Both the position numbers and the translations under genes were made by a program. The notes beneath the pieces were generated by a model. That model did no database searches, had not been told where the DNA came from, and was given only the letters and a program-made list of their open reading frames with translations. From the NCBI RefSeq assembly GCF_947507565.1, contig NC_089190.1, positions 1,488,001-1,552,000 on the forward strand: DNA of 64,000 bases. The letters are read 5' to 3'. Positions 24,901 to 36,900 of this stretch are shown in pieces (position 1 is the first letter of the stretch; every line of letters starts with the position of its first letter). This DNA is from Oscarella lobularis (taxonomy: Eukaryota > Porifera > Homoscleromorpha > Homosclerophorida > Oscarellidae).

Positions 24901-27900
24901 TATTTAGGCTCTGAGAATTAAAGATTAGGCTCACAATTCTAATTTTAGGCCCTAAGAATCAAAGATTAGGCCCTCAATTTAATATTTAAGCTTTAAGAAT
25001 TAAAGATTAGACCCTAAATTTAATATTGAAGCTCTACTAATCAAAGATTAGGCCCTCAATTAAATATTTAGGGACTAAGAATCAAAGATTAGGCCCTCAA
25101 TTTCATATTGAGGACGTAAGAATCAAAGATTAGGCCCTCAATTTAATATTTTGGCTTTAAGAATCAAAGATTAGGCTATCAATTTAATATTTAGGCCCAA
25201 ACAATCAAAGATTAGGCCCTCAATTTAATATTTAGGCTCTGAGAATTAAAGACTAGGCCCACAATTCTACTTTTAGGACCTAAGAATCAAAGATTATGCC
25301 CTCAATTTAATATTTAGGCCCTAAGGATCAAAGATTAATATTGAGGCTCTAAGAATCAAAGATTAGGCCCTCAATTTAATATTGAGGCTCTAAGAATCAA
25401 AGATTAGGCCCTCAATTTAATATTTAGGCTCTAAGGATCAAAGATTAGGCCCTCAATTTAATATTTAGGCTCTAATAATCAAAGATTAGGCCCTCAATTT
25501 AATATTGAGGCTATGGGAATCAAAGATTAGGCCCTCAATTTAATATTCAGGCACTAAGAATCAAAGATTAGGCCCTCAATTTAAAATTTAGGCTTTAAGA
25601 ATTAAAGATTAGGCCTTCAATTAAATATTTAGGCCCTAAGAATCAAAGATTAGGCCCTCAATTTAATATTTAGGCTTTAAGAATTAAAGATTAGGCCTTC
25701 AATTAAATATTTAGGCCCTAAGAATCAAAGATTAGGCTCTCAATTTAATATTTAGGCCCTAAGAATCAAAGATTAGGCCCTCAATTTAGTATTTAGGCCC
25801 TAAGAATCAAAGATTTGGCCCTCAATTTAATACTTAGGCTCTAAGAATCAAAGATTAGGCTCTCAATTTAATATTTAGGCTTTAAGAATTAATGATTAGG
25901 CTCTCAATTTAATATTTAGGCCCTAACAATCAAAGATTAGGCCCTTAATTTAATATTTATGCCCTAAGAATCAAAGATTAGGCCCATAATTCTACTTTTA
26001 GGCCCTAAGAATCAAAGATTAGGCCCTCAATTTAGTATTTAGGCCCTAAGAATCAAAGATTTGGCCCTCAATTTAATACTTAGGCTCTAAGAATCAAAGA
26101 TTAGGCTCTCAATTTAATATTTAGGCTTTAAGAATTAATGATTAGGCTCTCAATTTAATATTTAGGCCCTAACAATCAAAGATTAGGCCCTTAATTTAAT
26201 ATTTATGCCCTAAGAATCAAAGATTAGGCCCATAATTCTACTTTTAGGCCCTAAGAATCAAAGATTTGGCCCTTAATTTAATATTTAGGCCCTAAGGATC
26301 AAAGATTAGGCCCTCAATTTAATATTGAATCCCCTAAGAATCAATGATTAGGCCCTCAATTTAATATCTAAGCTTTAAGAATTAAAGATTAGGCTCTCAA
26401 TTTAATATTTAGGCCCTAACAATCAAAGATTAGGCCCTCAATTTAATATTTAGGCTCTGAGAATTAAAGATTAGGCTCACAATTCTACTTTTAGGCCCTA
26501 AGAATCAAAGATTAGGCCCTCAATTTAATATTGAGGCCCTAAGAATCAAAAATTAGGCCCTCAATTTAATATTTAGGCTCTAAGAATCAAAGATTAGGCC
26601 CTCAATTTATTATTGAGGCTCTAGGAATCAAAGATTAGGCCCTCAATTTAATATTTAGGTCCTAAGAATTAAAGATTAGGCCCTCAATTTAATATTTAGG
26701 CTTTAAGAATTAAAGATTAGGCTCTCAATTTAATATTGAAGCTCTAATAATCAAAGATTAGGCCCTCAATTAGGTATTTAGGGACTAAGAATCAAAGATT
26801 AGGCCCTCAATTTAATATTTAAGCTTTAAGAATTAAATATTAGGCCCTCAATTTAATATTGAAGCTCTACTAATCAAAGATTAGGCCCTCAATTAAATAT
26901 TTAGGGACTAAGAATCAAAGATTAGGCCCTCAATTTCATATTGAGGCCGTAAGAATCAAAGATTAGGCCCTCAATTTAATATTTTGGCTTTAAGAATCAA
27001 AGATTAGGCTATCAATTTAATATTTAGGTCCTAACAATCAAAGATTAGGCCCTCAATTTAATATTTAGGCTCTAAGAATTAAAGACTAGGCCCACAATTC
27101 TACTTTTAGGACCTAAGAATCAAAGATTATGCCCTCAATTTAATATTTAGGCCCTAAGGATCAAAGATTAGGCCCTGAATTTAATATTGAGGCTCTAAGA
27201 ATCAAAGATTATGCCCTCAATTTAATATTGAGGCTCTAAGAATCTAAGATTAGGCCCTCAATTTAATATTTAGGCCCTAAGGATCAAAGATTAGGCCCTC
27301 AATTTAATATTGAAGCTCTAATAATCAAAGATTAGGCCCTCAATTTAATATTGAGGCTATGGGAATCAAAGATTAGGCCCTCAATTTAATATTTAGGCAC
27401 TAAGAATCAAAGATTAGGCCCTCAATTTATTATTGAGGCTCTAGGAATCAAAGATTAGGCCCTCAATTTAATATTTAGGTCCTAAGAATTAAAGATTAGG
27501 CCCTCAATTTAATATTTAGGCTTTAAGAATTAAAGATTAGGCTCTCAATTTAATATTGAAGCTCTAATAATCAAAGATTAGGCCCTCAATTAAGTATTTA
27601 GGGACTAAGAATCAAAGATTAGGCCCTCAATTTAATATTTAAGCTTTAAGAATTAAAGATTAGGCCCTCAATTTAATATTGAAGCTCTACTAATCAAAGA
27701 TTAGGCCCTCAATTAAATATTTAGGGACTAAGAATCAAAGATTAGGCCCTCAATTTCATATTGAGGCCGTAAGAAACAAAGATTAGGCCCTCAATTTAAT
27801 ATTTTGGCTTTAAGAATCAAAGATTAGGCTATCAATTTAATATTTAGGCCCTAACAATCAAAGATTAGGTCCTCAATTTAATATTTAGGCTCTAAGAATT

Positions 27901-30900
27901 AAAGACTAGGCCCACAATTCTACTTTTAGGACCTAAGAATCAAAGATTATGCCCTCAATTTAATATTTAGGCCCTAAGGATCAAAGATTAGGCCCTGAAT
28001 TTAATATTGAGGCTCTAAGAATCAAAGATTATGCCCTCAATTTAATATTGAGGCTCTAAGAATCAAAGATTAGGCCCTCAATTTAATATTTAGGCCCTAA
28101 GGATCAAAGATTAGGCCCTCAATTTAATATTGAAGCTCTAATAATCAAAGATTAGGCCCTCAATTTAATATTGAGGCTATGGGAATCAAAGATTAGGCCC
28201 TCAATTTAATATTGAGGCTCTAAGAATCAAAGATTAGGCCCTCAATTTAATATTGAGGCTCTAAGAATCAAAGATTAGGCCCTCAATTTAATATTTAGGC
28301 CCTAAGGATCAAAGATTAGGCCCTCAATTTAATATTGAAGCTCTAATAATCAAAGATTAGGCCCTCAATTTAATATTGAGGCTATGGGAATCAAAGATTA
28401 GGCCCTCAATTTAATATTTAGGCACTAAGAATCAAAGATTAGGCCCTCAATTTAAAATTTAGGCTTTAAGAATTAATGATTAGGCCTTCAATTAAATATT
28501 TAGGTCCTAAGAATCAAAGATTAGGCCCTCAATTTAATATTTAGGCCCTAAGAATCAAAGATTAGGCCCTCAATTTAGTATTTAGGCCCTAAGAATCAAA
28601 GATTTGGCCCTCAATTTAATACTTAGGCTCTAAGAATCAAAGATTAGGCTCTCAATTTAATATTTAGGCTTTAAGAATTAATGATTAGGCTCTCAATTTA
28701 ATATTTAGGCCCTAACAATCAAAGATTATACCCTCAATTTAATATTTACGCTCTCAGATTTAAAGATTAGGCCCATAATTCTTCTTTTAGGCCCTAAGAA
28801 TCAAAGATTTGGCCCTTAATTTAATATTTAGGCCCTAAGGATCAAAGATTAGGCCCTCAATTTAATATTGAACCCCCTAAGAATCAATGATTAGGCCCTC
28901 AATTTAATATTTAGGCTTTAAAAATCAAAGATTAGGCTCTCCATTTAATATTTAGTCTTTGAGAATCAAAGATTAAGCTCTCAATTTAATATTTAGGCTC
29001 TAACAATCAAAGATTCGGCCCTCAATTTAATATTTAGGCTCTAAGAATTAAAGATTAGGCCCACAATTCTTCTTTTAGGACCTAAGAATCAAAGATTATG
29101 CCCTCAATTTAATATTTTGGCCCTAAGGATCAAAGATTAGGCCTTGAATTTAATATTAAGGCCCTAAGAATCAAATATTAGGCCCTCAATTTAATATTGA
29201 GGCTCTAAGAATCAAAGATTATGCCCTCAATTTAATATTGAGGCTCTGGGAATCAAAGATTAGGCCCTCAATTTAATATTTAGGCCCTAAGAATCAAAGA
29301 TTAGGCCCTCAATTTAATATTTAGGCCCTAAGAATCAAGCATTAGGCCCTCAATTTAATATTGAGGCTCTAAGAATCAAAGTTTAGGCCCTCAATTTAAT
29401 ATTTTGGCCCTAAGAATCAAAGATTAGGCCCTCAATTTAATATTGAGGCTCTAAGTATCAAAGATTAGGCCCTCAATTTAATATTGAGGCTCTAAGAATC
29501 AAAGATTAGTCCCTCAATTTAATATTTAGGTTCTTACAATCAAAGATTCGGCCCTCAATTTAATATTTAGGCTCTAAGAATTAAAGATTAGGCCCACAAT
29601 TCTACTTTTAGGACCTAAGAATCAAAGATTAGGCCCTCAATTTAATATTTGGGCTCTAAGAATCAAAGATTAGGCCCTCAATTTAATATTGAGGCTCTAA
29701 GAATCAAAGATTAGTCCCTCGATTTAATATTTTGGCCCTAAGAATCAAAAATTAGGCCCTCATTTTAAAATTTAGGTTCTGAGAATCAAAGATTAGGCCC
29801 TCAAAAAAATTAGTATTTAGGCCCTAAGAATCAAAGATTATGCCCTCAATTTAATATTTAGGCCCTAAGGATCAAAGATTAGGCCCTGAATTTAATATTG
29901 AGGCCCTAATAATCAAAGATTAGGCCCTCAATTTAATATCTAAGCTTTAAGAATTAAAGATTAGGCTCTCAATTTAATATTTAGGCCCTAAGGATCAAAG
30001 ATTAGGCCCTCAATTTAATATTGAGGCCCTAAGAATCAAAGAATAGGCCCTCAATTTAATATTTAGGCTCTAAGATTCAAAGATTAGGCCCTCAATTTAT
30101 TATTGTCAAAGATTAGGCCCTCAATTTAATATTTAGGCCTTAAGAATCAAAGATTATTCCCTCAATTTAATATTTAGGTTTTAAGAATTAAAGATTAAGC
30201 CCTCAATTTAATATTTAGGCTTTAAGAATCAAAGATTAGTATCTCAATTTAATATTGAGGCTCTAAGTATCAAAGATTAGGCCCTCAATTTAATATTGAG
30301 GCTCTAAGAATCAAAGATTAGTCCCTCAATTTAATATTTAGGTTCTTACAATCAAAGATTCGGCCCTCAATTTAATATTTAGGCTCTAAGAATTAAAGAT
30401 TAGGCCCACAATTCTACTTTTAGGACCTAAGAATCAAAGATTAGGCCCTCAATTTAATATTTGGGCTCTAAGAATCAAAGATTAGGCCCTCAATTTAATA
30501 TTGAGGCTCTAAGAATCAAAGATTAGTCCCTCGATTTAATATTTTGGCCCTAAGAATCAAAAATTAGGCCCTCATTTTAAAATTTAGGTTCTGAGAATCA
30601 AAGATTAGGCCCTCAAAAAAATTAGTATTTAGGCCCTAAGAATCAAAGATTATGCCCTCAATTTAATATTTAGGCCCTAAGGATCAAAGATTAGGCCCTG
30701 AATTTAATATTGAGGCCCTAATAATCAAAGATTAGGCCCTCAATTTAATATCTAAGCTTTAAGAATTAAAGATTAGGCTCTCAATTTAATATTTAGGCCC
30801 TAAGGATCAAAGATTAGGCCCTCAATTTAATATTGAGGCCCTAAGAATCAAAGAATAGGCCCTCAATTTAATATTTAGGCTCTAAGATTCAAAGATTAGG

Positions 30901-33900
30901 CCCTCAATTTATTATTGTCAAAGATTAGGCCCTCAATTTAATATTTAGGCCTTAAGAATCAAAGATTATTCCCTCAATTTAATATTTAGGTTTTAAGAAT
31001 TAAAGATTAAGCCCTCAATTTAATATTTAGGCTTTAAGAATCAAAGATTAGTATCTCAATTTAATATTGAGGCCCTAACAATCAAAGATTAGGCCCTCAA
31101 TTTAATATTTAGGCTCTAAAAATTAAAGATTAGGCTATCAATTTAATATATAGGTCCTAACAATCAAAGATTAGGCCCTCAATTTAATATTTAGGCCCTA
31201 AGAATCAAAGATTAGGCTCTGAATTTAATATTGAGGCCCTAAGAATCAAAGATTAGGCCCTCAATTTAATATTTAGGTTCTAAGAATCAAAGATTAGGTC
31301 TTCAATTTAATATTGAGGCTCTAAGAATTAAAGACTAGGCCCACAATTCTACTTTTAGGACCTAAGAATCAAAGATTATGCCCTCAATTTAATATTTAGG
31401 CCCTAAGGATCAAAGATGAGGCCCTGAATTTAATATTGAGGCTCTAAGAATCAAAGATTAGGCCCTCAATTTAATATTGAGGCTCTAAGAATCAAAGATT
31501 AGGCCCTCAATTTAATATTTACGCCCCAAGAATAAAAGATTAGGCCCTCAATTTAATATTTAGGCCCTAAGAATCAAGCATTAGGCCCTTAATTTAATAT
31601 TGAGGCTCTAAGAATCAAAGTTTAGGCCCTCAATTTAATATTTTGGCCCTAAGAATCAAAGATTAGGCCCTCAATTTAATATTGAGGCTCTAAGTATGAA
31701 AGATTAGGCCCTCAATTTAATATTGAGGCTCTAAGAATCAAAGATTAGTCCCTCAATTTAATATTTATGTTCTAACAATCAAAGATTCGGCCCTCAATTT
31801 AATATTTAGGCTCTAAGAATTAAAGATTAGGCCCACAATTCTACTTTTAGGACCTAAGAATCAAAGATTATGCCCTCAATTTAATATTTAGGCTCTAAGG
31901 ATCAAAGATTAGGCCCTGAATTTAATATTGAGGCCCTAAGAATCAAAGATTAGGCCCTCTATTTAATTTTTAGGCTCTAAGAATCAAAGATTAGGTCCTC
32001 AATTTAATATTGAGGCTCTAAGAATCTAAGATCAGGCCCTCAATTTAGTATTTAGGCCCTCAGAATTAAAGAGTAGGCTCGCAATTCTACTTTTAGGGCC
32101 TAAGAATCATAGATTAGGCCCTCATTTTAAGGTTTAGGCCCTGAGAATCAAAGATTAGGCCCTCAATTTAATATTTAGGCCCTACGAATCAAAGATTAGG
32201 CCCTCAATTTAATATAGAGGCTCTCGGAATCAAAGATCAGGCCCTCAATTTAGAATTTAGGCCCTAAGAATCAAAGATTAGGCCCTCAATTTAATATTTA
32301 AGCTTTTAGAATCAAAGATTAGGCCCTCAATTTAATATTGAGGCCCTAAGAATCAAAGATTAGGCCCTCAATTTAATATTTTGGCTTTAAGAATCAAAGA
32401 TTAGGCTCTCAGTTTAATATTTAGGCTTTAACACTCAAAGATTAGGCCCTCAATTTAATATTTAGGCTCTAAGAATTAAATATTAAGCCCACAATTCTAC
32501 TTTTAGGCCCTGAGAATTAAAGATTAGGCCCTCAATTTAATATTTAGGCCCTAAGGATCAAAGATTAGGCCCTCAATTTAATATTTAGGCTTTTGGAATC
32601 AAAGATTAGGCTCTCAATTTAATATTTAGGCCCTAAGAATCAAAGATTAGGCCCTCAATTTAATATTTAGGCTTTAAGAATTAAAGATTAGGCTCTCAAT
32701 TTAATATTTATGCCCTGAGAATCAAAGATTAGGCCCTCAATTTAATGTTGAGGCTCTAAGAATCAAAGATTAGGCCCTCAATTTAATACTGGAGCTCTAA
32801 GAATCAAAGATTATGCCCTCAATTTAATATTTAAGTCCTAAGAATCAAACATTAGTCCCTCAATTTAATATTTAGGCTTTAAGAATTAAAGATTAGGCCC
32901 TCAATTTCATATTTAAGCTCTAAGAATTAAAGATTAGGCCCACAATTCTATTTCTAGGCCCTAAGAATCAAAGATTAGGCCCTCAATTTAATATTGAGGC
33001 CCTAAGAATCAAAGATTAGGCCCTCAATTTAATATCTAGGCTCTAAGAATCAAAGATTAGGTCCTCAATTTAATATTGAGGCTCTAAGAATCAAGGATCA
33101 GGCCCTCAATTTAGTATTTAGGCCCTAAGAATTAAAGAATAGGCCCACAATTCTACTTTTAGGCCCTAAGAATCAAAGATTAGGCCCTCAATTTAATATT
33201 TAGGCCCTAAGGATCAAGGATTAGGCCCTGAATTTAATATTGAGGCCCTGAGAATCAAAGATTAGGCCGTCAACTTAATATTTAGGCTTTAAGAATTAAA
33301 GATTAGGCCCTCAATTTAATATTGAAGCTCTAATAATCAAAGATTAGGCCCTCAATTTAATATAGAGGCTCTCGGAATCAAAGATCACGCCGTCAAATTA
33401 GAATTTAGGCCCTAAGAATCAAAGATTAGGCCCTCAATTTAAAATTTAGGCTTTAAGAATTAAAGATTAGGCCTTCAATTTAGGCCCTAAGAATCAAAGA
33501 TTAGGCCCTCAATTTAATATTTAGGCCCTAAGAATCAAAGAGTAGGCCCTCAATTTAATATTTAGGCTTTAAAAATCAAAGATTAGGCTCTCCATTTAAT
33601 ATTTAGTCTTTGAGAATCAAAGATTAAGCTCTCAATTTAATATTTAGGCTCTAACAATCAAAGATTCGGCCCTCAATTTAATATTTAGGCTCTAAGAATT
33701 AAAGATTAGGCCCACAATTCTTCTTTTAGGACCTAAGAATCAAAGATTATGCCCTCAATTTAATATTTTGGCCCTAAGGATCAAAGATTAGGCCTTGAAT
33801 TTAATATTAAGGCCCTAAGAATCAAATATTAGGCCCTCAATTTAATATTGAGGCTCTAAGAATCAAAGATTATGCCCTCAATTTAATATTGAGGCTCTGG

Positions 33901-36900
33901 GAATCAAAGATTAGGCCCTCAATTTAATATTTAGGCCCTAAGAATCAAAGATTAGGCCCTCAATTTAATATTTAGGCCCTAAGAATCAAGCATTAGGCCC
34001 TCAATTTAATATTGAGGCTCTAAGAATCAAAGTTTAGGCCCTCAATTTAATATTTTGGCCCTAAGAATCAAAGATTAGGCCCTCAATTTAATATTGAGGC
34101 TCTAAGTATCAAAGATTAGGCCCTCAATTTAATATTGAGGCTCTAAGAATCAAAGATTAGTCCCTCAATTTAATATTTAGGTTCTTACAATCAAAGATTC
34201 GGCCCTCAATTTAATATTTAGGCTCTAAGAATTAAAGATTAGGCCCACAATTCTACTTTTAGGACCTAAGAATCAAAGATTAGGCCCTCAATTTAATATT
34301 TGGGCTCTAAGAATCAAAGATTAGGCCCTCAATTTAATATTGAGGCTCTAAGAATCAAAGATTAGTCCCTCGATTTAATATTTTGGCCCTAAGAATCAAA
34401 AATTAGGCCCTCATTTTAAAATTTAGGTTCTGAGAATCAAAGATTAGGCCCTCAAAAAAATTAGTATTTAGGCCCTAAGAATCAAAGATTATGCCCTCAA
34501 TTTAATATTTAGGCCCTAAGGATCAAAGATTAGGCCCTGAATTTAATATTGAGGCCCTAATAATCAAAGATTAGGCCCTCAATTTAATATCTAAGCTTTA
34601 AGAATTAAAGATTAGGCTCTCAATTTAATATTTAGGCCCTAAGGATCAAAGATTAGGCCCTCAATTTAATATTGAGGCCCTAAGAATCAAAGAATAGGCC
34701 CTCAATTTAATATTTAGGCTCTAAGATTCAAAGATTAGGCCCTCAATTTATTATTGTCAAAGATTAGGCCCTCAATTTAATATTTAGGCCTTAAGAATCA
34801 AAGATTATTCCCTCAATTTAATATTTAGGTTTTAAGAATTAAAGATTAAGCCCTCAATTTAATATTTAGGCTTTAAGAATCAAAGATTAGTATCTCAATT
34901 TAATATTGAGGCTCTAAGTATCAAAGATTAGGCCCTCAATTTAATATTGAGGCTCTAAGAATCAAAGATTAGTCCCTCAATTTAATATTTAGGTTCTTAC
35001 AATCAAAGATTCGGCCCTCAATTTAATATTTAGGCTCTAAGAATTAAAGATTAGGCCCACAATTCTACTTTTAGGACCTAAGAATCAAAGATTAGGCCCT
35101 CAATTTAATATTTGGGCTCTAAGAATCAAAGATTAGGCCCTCAATTTAATATTGAGGCTCTAAGAATCAAAGATTAGTCCCTCGATTTAATATTTTGGCC
35201 CTAAGAATCAAAAATTAGGCCCTCATTTTAAAATTTAGGTTCTGAGAATCAAAGATTAGGCCCTCAAAAAAATTAGTATTTAGGCCCTAAGAATCAAAGA
35301 TTATGCCCTCAATTTAATATTTAGGCCCTAAGGATCAAAGATTAGGCCCTGAATTTAATATTGAGGCCCTAATAATCAAAGATTAGGCCCTCAATTTAAT
35401 ATCTAAGCTTTAAGAATTAAAGATTAGGCTCTCAATTTAATATTTAGGCCCTAAGGATCAAAGATTAGGCCCTCAATTTAATATTGAGGCCCTAAGAATC
35501 AAAGAATAGGCCCTCAATTTAATATTTAGGCTCTAAGATTCAAAGATTAGGCCCTCAATTTATTATTGTCAAAGATTAGGCCCTCAATTTAATATTTAGG
35601 CCTTAAGAATCAAAGATTATTCCCTCAATTTAATATTTAGGTTTTAAGAATTAAAGATTAAGCCCTCAATTTAATATTTAGGCTTTAAGAATCAAAGATT
35701 AGTATCTCAATTTAATATTGAGGCCCTAACAATCAAAGATTAGGCCCTCAATTTAATATTTAGGCTCTAAAAATTAAAGATTAGGCTATCAATTTAATAT
35801 ATAGGTCCTAACAATCAAAGATTAGGCCCTCAATTTAATATTTAGGCCCTAAGAATCAAAGATTAGGCTCTGAATTTAATATTGAGGCCCTAAGAATCAA
35901 AGATTAGGCCCTCAATTTAATATTTAGGTTCTAAGAATCAAAGATTAGGTCTTCAATTTAATATTGAGGCTCTAAGAATTAAAGACTAGGCCCACAATTC
36001 TACTTTTAGGACCTAAGAATCAAAGATTATGCCCTCAATTTAATATTTAGGCCCTAAGGATCAAAGATTAGGCCCTCAATTTAATATAGAGGCTCTCGGA
36101 ATCAAAGATCAGGCCCTCAATTTAGAATTTAGGCCCTAAGAATCAAAGATTAGGCCCTCAATTTAATATTTAAGCTTTTAGAATCAAAGATTAGGCCCTC
36201 AATTTAATATTGAGGCCCTAAGAATCAAAGATTAGGCCCTCAATTTAATATTTTGGCTTTAAGAATCAAAGATTAGGCTCTCAGTTTAATATTTAGGCTT
36301 TAACACTCAAAGATTAGGCCCTCAATTTAATATTTAGGCTCTAAGAATTAAATATTAAGCCCACAATTCTACTTTTAGGCCCTGAGAATTAAAGATTAGG
36401 CCCTCAATTTAATATTTAGGCCCTAAGGATCAAAGATTAGGCCCTCAATTTAATATTTAGGCTTTTGGAATCAAAGATTAGGCTCTCAATTTAATATTTA
36501 GGCCCTAAGAATCAAAGATTAGGCCCTCAATTTAATATTTAGGCTTTAAGAATTAAAGATTAGGCTCTCAATTTAATATTTATGCCCTGAGAATCAAAGA
36601 TTAGGCCCTCAATTTAATGTTGAGGCTCTAAGAATCAAAGATTAGGCCCTCAATTTAATACTGGAGCTCTAAGAATCAAAGATTATGCCCTCAATTTAAT
36701 ATTTAAGTCCTAAGAATCAAACATTAGTCCCTCAATTTAATATTTAGGCTTTAAGAATTAAAGATTAGGCCCTCAATTTCATATTTAAGCTCTAAGAATT
36801 AAAGATTAGGCCCACAATTCTATTTCTAGGCCCTAAGAATCAAAGATTAGGCCCTCAATTTAATATTGAGGCCCTAAGAATCAAAGATTAGGCCCTCAAT

